DNA of 64,000 bases from Planctomycetales bacterium (lineage in GTDB: Bacteria > Planctomycetota > Phycisphaerae > SM23-33). Shown piece after piece: positions 44,571 through 52,725 of this stretch (positions within the stretch are counted from its first letter, which is position 1; each line of letters opens with the position of its first letter). The stretch lies in contig JAUWNJ010000007.1 of assembly GCA_030612725.1 (NCBI GenBank), positions 62,001 to 126,000 on the forward strand, given 5' to 3'. The notes beneath the pieces are model-generated. The model saw only the letters and a program-made list of their open reading frames with translations, was not told the origin of the DNA and made no database searches. The position numbers and the translations under genes are program-made.

Positions 44571-44775
44571 GTAGGCTGGGCCGGAGGCCCACCTTGATTT
44601 CGACAAAGAGAATATTGAATATCGAACAGAGAATTTTGAATGACGAAGTAAAAAAATATCCATCAGAGGCGTGTTGTTTCTTTTTGTTTCTTTTACTTCG
44701 AAATTCGACATTCTCTGTTCATTATTCAATATTCATTTTTTTTCATGGCGAAGGTGGGCCTTTGGCCCAGCCTAC
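44571..44775. repeat. Long inverted-repeat spacer between nadC and birA
   Basis: Ends are perfect: GTAGGCTGGGCC (44571-44582) and GGCCCAGCCTAC (44764-44775). Inside are GGCCCACCTT / AAGGTGGGCC and long arms of AATATTGAATA-type repeats. The nadC stop codon TAG (44772-44774) is part of the right end. Confidence 0.88.
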
Positions 44776-45659
44776 GCGGTTGTTTCAATTTCCATCGCTA
44801 TATCTACCGCCCGTGCCGAGTGCGTCAGCGCACCGATGGCGATCCGCTCTACGCCGGCATCGGCGACGGCGCGGACATTCCCCAGTGTTATCCCGCCCGA
44901 AGCCTCAAGTTCAATCCGCCCTTCCAAGCCCGCTTCGTTTCGCATCGCCACCGCCCTGACCAACTGCTCCGGCAACATGTTATCCAACAGAATCACATCG
45001 ACATCCATCTTCAAAGCGTCGGTCAACTGCTCAAGTGTATCGACCTCGACCTCGATAAACCCATCCGGGCCAAGGGAACCGCGCAGGTCATCCAATTTAT
45101 CCGCCAAGCCGGTCAATCCGTCATCGCCCATCGCAGCCAGGTGGTTATCCTTGACCATAACGGCGTCGTACAGGCCCATGCGATGGTTGCGTGCGGCGCC
45201 CGCGCGGACGGCGTATTTCTCCAACACCCGCCAGCCGGGGGTCGTCTTGCGTGTGTCGTAAATGGCCGACGCCGTTCCGGAAACCGCATCCACATATTCG
45301 CGCGTAGCCGTCGCCACGCCACTGAGCCGCTGGAGAAAATTCAACGCGACACGTTCAGCCGACAGTATCGTCCGCGTCGGACCAGACCATTGGGCCAAAA
45401 CCGTCCCAGCCTCAGCACGAACACCTTCAGCCACCGACACCCTCGTCTGAATTGCTTTGTCATAATTGGCTGCGATTTGCGCCAGAAACGCCCCGCCACA
45501 AAAGACCAGCGGCTCCCGCGCGACAAACCGCCCCCGACATGTAATATCCCTCGGCAGGATTGCCGACGTAACGTCCCCGCCGGCGAAATCTTCAGCCTTG
45601 GCTATCTCCATCAGGCGACGGAGATTATCGAATTCAGGTTGGTTCGGTTGAATTGGCAT
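44772..45659 (-). CDS. nadC: Nicotinate-nucleotide diphosphorylase (carboxylating)
   Basis: 295 residues. It converts quinolinate and PRPP to NaMN in de novo NAD synthesis. Signatures: AEDFAGGDVTSAILP, ERVALNFLQRLSGVATATREYVDAVSG, IYDTRKTTPGWRVLEKYAVRAGAARNHRMGLYDAVMVKDNHLA (PRPP and quinolinate site), EVEVDTLEQL, DVILLDNM, and ELEASGGITLGNVRAVADAGVERIAIGALTHSA. The terminal IETTA and TAG stop run into a palindromic spacer. It is followed by birA on the same strand. Confidence 0.96.
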   Translation of the reverse strand: MPIQPNQPEFDNLRRLMEIAKAEDFAGGDVTSAILPRDITCRGRFVAREPLVFCGGAFLAQIAANYDKAIQTRVSVAEGVRAEAGTVLAQWSGPTRTILSAERVALNFLQRLSGVATATREYVDAVSGTASAIYDTRKTTPGWRVLEKYAVRAGAARNHRMGLYDAVMVKDNHLAAMGDDGLTGLADKLDDLRGSLGPDGFIEVEVDTLEQLTDALKMDVDVILLDNMLPEQLVRAVAMRNEAGLEGRIELEASGGITLGNVRAVADAGVERIAIGALTHSARAVDIAMEIETTA

Positions 45660-45784
45660 CGGCGAATCTTATCTACCAGGACATTAGACTCCGATACGCC
45701 GATTCTGTCAATCCTGTCGGGTGTTCGGGTTCGGGGGAAGGAGGTTCCCAATCAAACGGGATTGAAAATTACCGGGCAAAATCC

Positions 45785-45812
45785 TTGACAACGACCAAAT
45801 GGATGCCATAAT
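45785..45812 (+). promoter_or_regulatory. Promoter of the rplM-rpsI operon
   Basis: TTGACA (45785-45790), 16-bp spacer, CATAAT (45807-45812): a near-consensus sigma-70 promoter 48 bp upstream of the rplM start. Confidence 0.75.
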
Positions 45813-45859
45813 ACGATGCTCTTTACTGTGGTAGGATTCTTGAAATAACGGAAAGACAG

Positions 45860-46288
45860 ATGAAGACATACATGGCAAAATCCGGCGAGGTCGCCGCCAA
45901 GTGGCTTGTGGTCGATGCCGAGGATAAAATTCTGGGGCGCCTGGCGACGAAAGTCGCCATGATCCTCATGGGAAAACACCGTCCGGAATATACCCCGCAT
46001 GTAGATACAGGCGATTTCGTGGTAATCATCAATGCCGAGAAAATCCGCATGACCGGAAAGAAATGGACGGACAAACAATACGATTGGTACACCGGATACC
46101 CCGGCGGACATAAATCCTACTCAGCAGAGGAGATGCTGGAAAAACATCCGCATAAAATCGTCTTCGAAGCCATAAGGCGAATGCTCCCGAAAACCCGCCT
46201 GGGCAAAGAGATGCTGACGAAACTGAAAGTCTATGCCGGTCCCGAACATCCACATCAGGCTCAGCAGCCTGAGAAACTCGAACTGTAA
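45860..46288 (+). CDS. rplM: 50S ribosomal protein L13
   Basis: 142 residues, the normal size. Signatures: KWLVVDAEDKILGRLATKVAMILMGKHRPEYTPHVDTGDFVVIINAEKIRMTGKKW, YTGYPGGHKS, and EAIRRMLPKTRLGKEMLTKLKVYAGPEHPHQAQQPEKLEL. It binds 23S rRNA early in 50S assembly. rpsI follows in the usual order. A strong promoter lies upstream. Confidence 0.98.
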   Translation: MKTYMAKSGEVAAKWLVVDAEDKILGRLATKVAMILMGKHRPEYTPHVDTGDFVVIINAEKIRMTGKKWTDKQYDWYTGYPGGHKSYSAEEMLEKHPHKIVFEAIRRMLPKTRLGKEMLTKLKVYAGPEHPHQAQQPEKLEL

Positions 46289-46343
46289 ATGCGAATGGCG
46301 TGAATGAGTACGAATTCGCGCGAATAAGAAAAGGTACAGATTT

Positions 46344-46814
46344 ATGACGGAAGAAGCGCCAGTCAACGATAATGTCGAAACCCCTGCCGAACCGGTTATT
46401 ACCGAAGTGCCTGCTACCGGCGCGATCAAGACGTACATCTGGGGTACGGGACGACGAAAAAAAGCCGTCGCCCGTGTACGGATTCGCTCCGGCGAAGGTA
46501 AAATCCTCATCAATAAGCGTCCCATCGAAGAATACTTCAAGGCCGATCGCGACCGTCAAGCCGCCCAAAGCCCCCTGGCTACAGCCCAACTGGCGAACAA
46601 GTACGATGTCTGGGTGAATGTCAACGGTGGCGGACCCACCGGACAGGCGGATGCCGTTATGCTGGGACTGGCAAGGGCGCTGATAAAGGCTGCCCCGGAA
46701 GTTACCGAGTCCTTGCGCGAAAAGGGCCTGCTGACACGAGACGCCCGTATGAAAGAACGTAAAAAATACGGGCAGAAGGGCGCACGGAAACGCTTCCAGT
46801 TCTCAAAACGGTAA
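46344..46814 (+). CDS. rpsI: 30S ribosomal protein S9
   Basis: 156 residues with an acidic/Pro N-terminal extension of about 25 residues (TEEAPVNDNVETPAEPVITEVPAT) before the conserved core. The core has WGTGRRKKAVARVRIRSGEGKILINKRPIEEYF, VNGGGPTGQADAVMLGLARAL and the terminal basic tail LTRDARMKERKKYGQKGARKRFQFSKR, which reaches the P-site tRNA. The final Lys-Arg is intact. Confidence 0.98.
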   Translation: MTEEAPVNDNVETPAEPVITEVPATGAIKTYIWGTGRRKKAVARVRIRSGEGKILINKRPIEEYFKADRDRQAAQSPLATAQLANKYDVWVNVNGGGPTGQADAVMLGLARALIKAAPEVTESLREKGLLTRDARMKERKKYGQKGARKRFQFSKR

Positions 46815-46838
46815 AATTACCGAACAACGAGTTTCACG

Positions 46839-46876
46839 AAGCCCCGGCGCTCGAACAGCGACGGGGTTTCTTTTAT
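46839..46876 (+). terminator. Intrinsic terminator after rpsI
   Basis: Arms GAAGCCCCG (46839-46847) and CGGGGTTTC (46863-46871) with one G-U pair, an inner CGCT/AGCG stem, followed by TTTTAT. It separates the ribosomal operon from argC. Confidence 0.8.
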
Positions 46877-46886
46877 GGAGTAAAAA

Positions 46887-47915
46887 ATGTCTGATAAAAC
46901 GAAAAAAATTCGCGTCGCTCTAATCGGTGGCAGCGGATACGCCGGGTTCGAAGCCATCCGTCTTCTACGACGTCATCCAAGCGCCGAACTTGTCGGTATC
47001 TTCGGGCCACCTGACGAGGTCGGACCCATAACCGATTTCTATCCGCTTCTGGATAAGACTATTGAGATGCAGCAGGAATTGTACGACATCTCTAAAATCG
47101 CCGGACGGGCGGACCTGGCAATGCTGGCTGTACCGCACAAAGTCGCAATGAGTTACGTTCCCGCCCTGCGCGATGCCGGCGTCCGCGTTATAGATTGGTC
47201 GGCCGATTATCGCCTCAAAGACGCAGCCGAGTATGAAAAATGGTACTGCCCGCACACCGACGCGCCTCGACTCGCAAGGTCAGTCTATGGCCTGCCGGAA
47301 TACTACACCGATGCGATAAAATCCGCCGGTCTTGTCGCAAACCCCGGTTGCTACCCAACTTGCGCAATGCTGGCGATAGCGCCGATCCTATCGGCGGGGC
47401 TTATCGAACCGGCCGGTATCGTCGTCAACGCCATCAGCGGTATCACCGGCGCGGGGAAAAAACCCTCGCCCGCGATGCACTTCCCGCACCGAAACGAAAA
47501 CTTCGAACCCTACGCCGTCGGAACGCATCGACACATGCCGGAGATGGAGCAGGTCCTCGCCGACATCACAGGCTCGCCGACAGAGATACTTTTCGTCCCG
47601 CACTTATGCCCGATGGACCGGGGAATGCTCTGCACCATCTACGCCAAGCCGACAGGTAACGCATCGGCTGAGAAACTGACCGAAGTATTGCAGGCTGCCT
47701 ATGCCGACGCTCCATTCGTCCGCGTCCGTACCGACATCCTCCCGGCTACGAAATATGTCGCCACGACTAACTTCTGCGACGTCGCCGCACGGGTTGAAAA
47801 AGATACCGTTATCCTCGTCTCCGCCCTGGACAATCTTCTGAAGGGTGCATCAAGCCAAGCCGTCCAGAACATGAATATAATGTTCGGACTGGATGAAACA
47901 ACCGGATTGTATTGA
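46887..47915 (+). CDS. argC: N-acetyl-gamma-glutamyl-phosphate reductase
   Basis: 342 residues. Third step of arginine synthesis, NADPH-dependent reduction of acetylglutamyl phosphate. The NADPH site is VALIGGSGYAGFEAIRLLRRHP. The catalytic Cys is in VANPGCYPTCAMLAIAP and the catalytic His in VGTHRHMPEMEQ. C-terminal NLLKGASSQAVQNMNIMFG is diagnostic. argJ follows on the same strand after an inverted-repeat spacer, so the two are probably co-regulated. Confidence 0.97.
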   Translation: MSDKTKKIRVALIGGSGYAGFEAIRLLRRHPSAELVGIFGPPDEVGPITDFYPLLDKTIEMQQELYDISKIAGRADLAMLAVPHKVAMSYVPALRDAGVRVIDWSADYRLKDAAEYEKWYCPHTDAPRLARSVYGLPEYYTDAIKSAGLVANPGCYPTCAMLAIAPILSAGLIEPAGIVVNAISGITGAGKKPSPAMHFPHRNENFEPYAVGTHRHMPEMEQVLADITGSPTEILFVPHLCPMDRGMLCTIYAKPTGNASAEKLTEVLQAAYADAPFVRVRTDILPATKYVATTNFCDVAARVEKDTVILVSALDNLLKGASSQAVQNMNIMFGLDETTGLY

Positions 47916-47932
47916 TTATTTAGAAAAAGATT

Positions 47933-48015
47933 GCGACACAGAGACACAGAGAGGCAGAGGTAAAAAGAATTAAATCTTTTCTCTTCTTTCCTCTGTATCT
48001 CTGCGACTCTGTGTC
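47933..48015. repeat. Inverted short-repeat spacer between argC and argJ
   Basis: Left arm GCGACACAGAGACACAGAGAGG, right arm CCTCTGTATCTCTGCGACTCTG then TGTCG; unit GACACAGA. AT-rich loop. Confidence 0.85.
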
Positions 48016-48041
48016 GGTATTCTGTTTTTACAGGAACACAG

Positions 48042-49247
48042 ATGATAGGCCAGATGCAACACATTACGTTGCCTGCCGGTTTTGTCGCTGCTGGCGTGCA
48101 TTGCGGGATAAAAACTACAGGGACGGAAGACCTCGCAGTAATCGTCGCGGGAAAATCCGTACCAACCGCGATACTTACGACCTCCAACCAGGTCGTCGGA
48201 GCCCCGGTTCTCTGGTGTCGAAAAGTCCTCCCGAAAGGTTACGGTAAAATTCGCGGGATTGTCATAAACGCCGGCATGGCAAACGTTTGCACCGGTAAGC
48301 AAGGCCTGTCCGATGCCGAAAACATGGCCGGTCAAACAGCCAAATTAATCGGCGCAGAGGCAGGGGAGATGCTTGTGGCTTCGACGGGCGTTATCGGTCA
48401 TCGCTTGCCGATGCCCAAGATTCGCCGTGGTATCTCCGCAGCAGCAAAATCCCTTGGTCGAGGTAACGATTCTGCTGTCGTGCGGGCCATTATGACCACC
48501 GACACGAAGGAAAAATCCGCCGTCGTGCAGACCCGCATCGGCGGCAAGACGGTAACACTCGCCGGTATCGTCAAGGGTGCAGGGATGATCGCTCCGTCAT
48601 TGGCGACAATGATAAGTGTAATCACCACAGACGCCGACATCGCGCCCGCCCTGCTTTATCGAACATTCAAAGCCGCTGCGGCTGAAACATTCAACGCCGT
48701 TACCGTCGATTCGGACCAGTCCACCTCAGATACCGCCGTTGTAATGGCGTCGGGTTTATCTTCTGCGCGAGTCACCGCCGGTACGTCGTCCCATAGAAAA
48801 TTCGCCACCGCTCTGGGTGAAGTCTGCCTGGCCCTTGCCCTTGCGACGGCGCGCGACGGTGAGGGCGCGACGAAACTGATTCAGATCAACGTCAAATCCG
48901 CAGCCTCAAAATCTGACGCCGCCGCTGCTGCTAAATCCGTCGCCAACTCGCCGCTGTTCAAATGCGCCGTCCACGGAAGGGACCCGAACTGGGGGCGTAT
49001 CGTCATGGCTGTCGGGAAGAGCGCCGCGAAGGTCGACTCCGACAGACTTTCCGTAACTATTGGTGCCACAAGGGTTTTCGCCAAAGGCAGGCCTGTAAAA
49101 TTCAGTTATCGCGCCGTCAGGGACTACCTCAAAAGCGATACGGTTGACGTCGAAATCGGCTTGGGCTTGGGACGGGAAGAATTCACCGCATACACCTGCG
49201 ACCTCTCCGGCGCGTACATCACCATCAACGCCGATTACCACACGTAG
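48042..49247 (+). CDS. argJ: Ornithine acetyltransferase / N-acetylglutamate synthase
   Basis: 401 residues. It recycles the acetyl group in arginine synthesis and may also make N-acetylglutamate. The precursor self-cleaves at the Ala-Thr bond in KGAGMIAPSLATMISVITTDADI (about residues 185-205), leaving the catalytic Thr; relatives usually have MATML here. NVCTGKQGLSDAENMA, VDSDQSTSDTAVVMASG, and the terminal CDLSGAYITINADYHT are conserved. An alternative ATG at 48054 is in frame. It follows argC. Confidence 0.96.
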   Translation: MIGQMQHITLPAGFVAAGVHCGIKTTGTEDLAVIVAGKSVPTAILTTSNQVVGAPVLWCRKVLPKGYGKIRGIVINAGMANVCTGKQGLSDAENMAGQTAKLIGAEAGEMLVASTGVIGHRLPMPKIRRGISAAAKSLGRGNDSAVVRAIMTTDTKEKSAVVQTRIGGKTVTLAGIVKGAGMIAPSLATMISVITTDADIAPALLYRTFKAAAAETFNAVTVDSDQSTSDTAVVMASGLSSARVTAGTSSHRKFATALGEVCLALALATARDGEGATKLIQINVKSAASKSDAAAAAKSVANSPLFKCAVHGRDPNWGRIVMAVGKSAAKVDSDRLSVTIGATRVFAKGRPVKFSYRAVRDYLKSDTVDVEIGLGLGREEFTAYTCDLSGAYITINADYHT

Positions 49248-49254
49248 AACAAAA

Positions 49255-49366
49255 GGGACTGGGGACTTGGGATTAGGGACTAGGGAAAAACGAAAAAGCA
49301 AAATTTCCCTAATTTCTACTTTCCACTTTTTTGTTTTTCTGTTGTTGCCTAGTCCCAAGTCCCTTG
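49255..49366. repeat. Heptamer inverted-repeat spacer between argJ and gpsA
   Basis: Left array ACTGGGG, ACTTGGG, ATTAGGG, ACTAGGG (49258-49285); right arm CCTAGTCCCAAGTCCCTT (49348-49365). The same unit family (ACTNGGG) recurs at 41737, 59441 and 61742. Confidence 0.9.
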
Positions 49367-49463
49367 TTTTTATTTATAAATATGTATGTTATGCGCCATA
49401 CATTTTTCGTGGATAGGAATATCCTCTGGACAAATCGCCAAGTCGATGATAATCTTTGGGGTC

Positions 49464-50474
49464 ATGAGCGAAACGATCGCTATTATCGGGGACGGCGCAA
49501 TGGCAACCATATGCGCCGGTATACTGACCGACAACGGTTACTCTGCCAGGCTCTGGAGTGCGTTCGAGCGGAATGCCGACGAAATGCGCCGCACGGGCAG
49601 GAACGAGCGATTTCTTCCCGGTGCGACTCTGCCTGAGGGGATGGAGATTACGACAGATCCGTCTGAAGCGTTCGTTGATGCGACAATGGCAATCTCTGCG
49701 GTTCCTACTCAATATGCTCGCGCAGTCTGGGAGTCTCTCAAGTCGCACTGTCCCGCTGATATGCCCATATGCTCCGTCAGCAAGGGTATCGAGAATAAAA
49801 CGCTCCTGCGCCCGTCGCAAATCCTCGCCGACGTGCTTACCGGTTCGCCTGACGGTAACTTACCCGTAGCGGCACTGTCCGGGCCTAGTATAGCCACGGA
49901 ACTCATCGAAAAACTTCCCGCCACCGTCGTATCGGCATCGACGGACGAAAAACTTGCACTTAAAGTGCAGAAACTCTTCAAAACCGCTTATTTTCGCGTA
50001 TATACAAACACGGACATTATCGGTGTGGAGATATCGGCAGCGACGAAGAACATCATTGCCATTGCTGCCGGCGTCCTCGACGGCCTGCGGGCGGGCGATA
50101 ACGCAAAAGCCGCTTTGTTGACACGAGGATTGGTGGAAATTACCCGCCTGGGCATGGCAATGGGTGGACGAAGGGAAACATTCTCAGGCCTGGCGGGATT
50201 GGGCGACCTGGTAACGACCTGCATCAGTCCGCATGGTAGAAATCGATCCTTCGGCGAGGCCGTCGGTAAAGGTCAAACTCCCGATCAAGCCCTTTCCGAG
50301 ACGGATAGCGTCGTCGAAGGCGTAGCTACGACCACTGGCGTACTCGAACTGGCCCGTCAATACGGTATCGAAATGCCCATAACGCAGGCTGTGCATGCTG
50401 TTATTTTCGAATCCCAAAACCCGCAACAAGCAATATATGATCTCATGTCAAGGCCGCCCAAGGCGGAAGATTAG
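49464..50474 (+). CDS. gpsA: Glycerol-3-phosphate dehydrogenase [NAD(P)+]
   Basis: 336 residues from the ATG at 49464; an upstream in-frame ATG would add a non-homologous leader. It makes sn-glycerol 3-phosphate for phospholipids. The NAD site is IAIIGDGAMATICAGILTDNGY. The segment GDGAMAT replaces the more usual GxGxWGT. SVSKGIENKTLLRPSQI, VAALSGPSIATELI, the catalytic Lys in ISAATKNIIAIAAGVLDGL, and FSGLAGLGDLVTTC...GRNRSFGEAVGKG are all present. Confidence 0.95.
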   Translation: MSETIAIIGDGAMATICAGILTDNGYSARLWSAFERNADEMRRTGRNERFLPGATLPEGMEITTDPSEAFVDATMAISAVPTQYARAVWESLKSHCPADMPICSVSKGIENKTLLRPSQILADVLTGSPDGNLPVAALSGPSIATELIEKLPATVVSASTDEKLALKVQKLFKTAYFRVYTNTDIIGVEISAATKNIIAIAAGVLDGLRAGDNAKAALLTRGLVEITRLGMAMGGRRETFSGLAGLGDLVTTCISPHGRNRSFGEAVGKGQTPDQALSETDSVVEGVATTTGVLELARQYGIEMPITQAVHAVIFESQNPQQAIYDLMSRPPKAED

Positions 50475-50498
50475 ACCCCACCAATTTCCCCAAAGCAT

Positions 50499-50514
50499 TG
50501 TTCCACGTGGAACA
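50499..50514. promoter_or_regulatory. parS centromere site 1
   Basis: TGTTCCACGTGGAACA, a perfect 16-bp palindrome around CACGTG. This matches the known bacterial parS consensus (TGTTNCACGTGNAACA type). It lies 220 bp upstream of parB. Confidence 0.92.
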
Positions 50515-50519
50515 AAACT

Positions 50520-50583
50520 ATGCCTCGCTTCCACGTAGTGTCCTGCCGTAGGCATCCCTACAGGACTAGGGGAAGCGAGGCAT
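50520..50583. repeat. Inverted repeat between the two parS sites
   Basis: Perfect 13-bp arms ATGCCTCGCTTCC (50520-50532) and GGAAGCGAGGCAT (50571-50583), with an inner GTCCTG/CAGGAC stem. GCGAGGCATGG also occurs at 43426 and inside the gspJ-like gene near 41650. Confidence 0.85.
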
Positions 50584-50677
50584 GGTTTTATCGTACACGT
50601 AAGACGCTTCATTAATTCTCAAAAATATCCTTGCAGAAGCATAAACGAACGGTACGCTATGGATACGTGATTGATTG

Positions 50678-50693
50678 TGTTCCACGTGGAACG
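50678..50693. promoter_or_regulatory. parS centromere site 2
   Basis: TGTTCCACGTGGAACG, 15 of 16 positions as in site 1. It lies 40 bp upstream of the parB start codon, where ParB binding could also autoregulate the gene. Confidence 0.9.
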
Positions 50694-50733
50694 CACTTTG
50701 TCGGACTAAATAAACATGGGAAAGGAGGCCCTT

Positions 50734-51708
50734 ATGACTCGTCAACCAGACCGGCCTCGTCTTGGGCGAGGTCTTTCCAGCCTGATTCGCAACTCAACCG
50801 TTTCGGAAACGAATTCACCGGAATATCAACCCGCCCCGGCAGATGACCAAACCGTCGAGCACCGACCGATGCAAACCGCTGCCGGCGGGGTTATCGTGGT
50901 CCCTATCAAAGACATCCGTCCAAACCCCGCCCAGCCAAGGCGTAAATTCGACGAACAGGCACTGTCGGAACTGTCGGCGAGCATACGCCTTCACGGTTTG
51001 CTCCAGCCTGTTCTTGTCGCCAGGACACCCGAGGACGAGGAAGACAAATGCCCGTATCGCCTCATCGCGGGCGAGCGACGACTCCGCGCAGCAGAGCAGA
51101 CGGGACTGGTAGAGATACCGTGTATCGTCAGGCCTGCGTCGAGCAGGGAGATGCTCGAACTGTCCCTGATTGAGAATATCCGTCGGGCCGATCTGAATCC
51201 TGTCGAGCGGGCAAATGCCTACCGTGACCTGATGGATCGCTTTGACCTGAAACAGGAAGAAGTGGCAAAAAGAATGGGCGACGCAAGGGCGACTGTTGCT
51301 AACTACTTGCGGATACTAGACTTATGTGATTCGGTGCAATCACTGGTGATTTCCGACGAGATAAGTTTCGGGCACGCGAAGGTCTTGGCAGGTCTTGCAG
51401 GCAAGCCTGATATCCAGGAACGCCTTGCCCAGAGAGTTGCCAATGACAGCCTATCCGTGCGCCAACTTGAGGTACTTGTCAAAGCCGCCCAAAAAGGGCA
51501 TCCGCTGACCGAAGACAGGGATCGGACGAAAATATCCAGACCTGCGTATCTGATAGACCTTGAAGGGCAGTTGACTCAGGCTGTTGGAACGAAAGTTACA
51601 ATACGTCCGGGAAGGGCGAAAAACACCGGACGAATCGTAATCGACTATTATGGTTTGGATGATTTCGACAAGATCATCGCCGCACTTGGAGCGGAAATAG
51701 AAAGTTAA
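50734..51708 (+). CDS. parB: Chromosome-partitioning protein ParB
   Basis: 324 residues from the ATG at 50734 (GGGAAAGGAGGCCCTT upstream). CTP-dependent clamp that loads at parS. A short N-terminal ParA-contacting segment RPRLGRGLSSLIRN, then the nuclease-like CTPase domain with VPIKDIRPNPAQPRRKFDEQALSELSASI and the arginine patch RLIAGERRLRAAEQTG. LSLIENIRRADLNPVERANAY and the helix-turn-helix KQEEVAKRMGDARATVANYLRIL follow, then a C-terminal dimer domain. Two parS sites lie directly upstream. parA is not adjacent and is not found in the window. Confidence 0.97.
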   Translation: MTRQPDRPRLGRGLSSLIRNSTVSETNSPEYQPAPADDQTVEHRPMQTAAGGVIVVPIKDIRPNPAQPRRKFDEQALSELSASIRLHGLLQPVLVARTPEDEEDKCPYRLIAGERRLRAAEQTGLVEIPCIVRPASSREMLELSLIENIRRADLNPVERANAYRDLMDRFDLKQEEVAKRMGDARATVANYLRILDLCDSVQSLVISDEISFGHAKVLAGLAGKPDIQERLAQRVANDSLSVRQLEVLVKAAQKGHPLTEDRDRTKISRPAYLIDLEGQLTQAVGTKVTIRPGRAKNTGRIVIDYYGLDDFDKIIAALGAEIES

Positions 51709-51821
51709 TTGCGGCGAAGAACTCGTATCCCATTGGGCGGCAAGAACTTGCGCAGTGCCGTCGCATGTTCTTTATAGTATTGATGGTAACTGTCTCTGCG
51801 GGACGATATACTTAATCACCA

Positions 51822-52682
51822 ATGACAAGTGAACTGATTGAAAATCGCGAGCCGCCGGAAGTGGGCTTCGAGACGTTCTCCCTGCTCAAGCGCGCCATCA
51901 AATGCGTGTTGGTTAATCCGTTGGCGAACTACTTACCGGCCGGTCTGACCAAAGCGATACTTCGTTTCGGTAAGAGCGAACTTGCAGCGGCTAACTGGGT
52001 TGACCCGGGCGGATGGCGGAGCATGGTAATCTCCTACAACGGTCAGTGTACCCAGATCGCCGATAAGATACTCGTCAAAGCCGGTACCGTCCCGACGGCG
52101 CTTCGCAATCGCAAGCGTCTGGCATCGCACCTGATAGCCGACTTGATCGACAACGACGGGCCTGGTTCGACGCATGTTTTGTGTCTGGGCGCGGGTCCCG
52201 GACAAATTATCACCGAGGCGATGGTCAAGGCGAAAACGACTTCTCACGCGACGCTCGTGGACCTCAATTCCGACTCGTTTGATTTCGGCCTGCAGTTGGC
52301 CAACGAGCAAGGTCTGGGCGATCGCGTCCATTTTATCCAGGCCGATGTCTGTGATCTGCATGAATACCTTCATGATCAGCCTCACATCGTCAAGATGATG
52401 GGCATCTGCGAATATCTTGATGACGAGCAGATCGTTACCATTGCGCGAGCGGCGGCTGATATCATGCCGGTCGGCGCGCCGATTATCTTCAACTCCATCT
52501 CGAAATCCCACGGTACGGACCGCTTTTTCCGGCGTGTTTTCGGGCTAAATATGAATCACCGCTCGCCTGACGAGTTGTCTGAACTGATGAGGCGGGCGGG
52601 ATTCGAAAATTTTATTGCACATCGTGAACCCCTGGGCGTCTATCATGTTATCGTCGGCAGGAGAGTCGAGGCGAAGGACTAA
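51822..52682 (+). CDS. Class I SAM-dependent methyltransferase of unknown substrate
   Basis: 286 residues. An N-terminal helical region of ~110 residues precedes a Rossmann methyltransferase fold. Motif I is THVLCLGAGPGQIITEAM, the acidic loop after strand 2 is ATLVDLNSDSFDFGLQLA, motif II region RVHFIQADVCDLHEYL, and a later IVKMMGICEYLDDEQIVTIARAAADIMPVGAPIIFNSIS. The end YHVIVGRRVE is a typical terminal strand. No substrate can be assigned. The LarA-like gene follows after 43 bp and may share its transcript. Confidence 0.8.
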   Translation: MTSELIENREPPEVGFETFSLLKRAIKCVLVNPLANYLPAGLTKAILRFGKSELAAANWVDPGGWRSMVISYNGQCTQIADKILVKAGTVPTALRNRKRLASHLIADLIDNDGPGSTHVLCLGAGPGQIITEAMVKAKTTSHATLVDLNSDSFDFGLQLANEQGLGDRVHFIQADVCDLHEYLHDQPHIVKMMGICEYLDDEQIVTIARAAADIMPVGAPIIFNSISKSHGTDRFFRRVFGLNMNHRSPDELSELMRRAGFENFIAHREPLGVYHVIVGRRVEAKD

Positions 52683-52725
52683 CCTTATATGTCGCCTTGA
52701 ATCGGGCCACAGGTGAACCGGAAAA

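Noticed and set aside
49386-49463. 26-residue N-terminal extension of GpsA
   Set aside because: The NAD-binding strand begins right after the ATG at 49464, as in the family.
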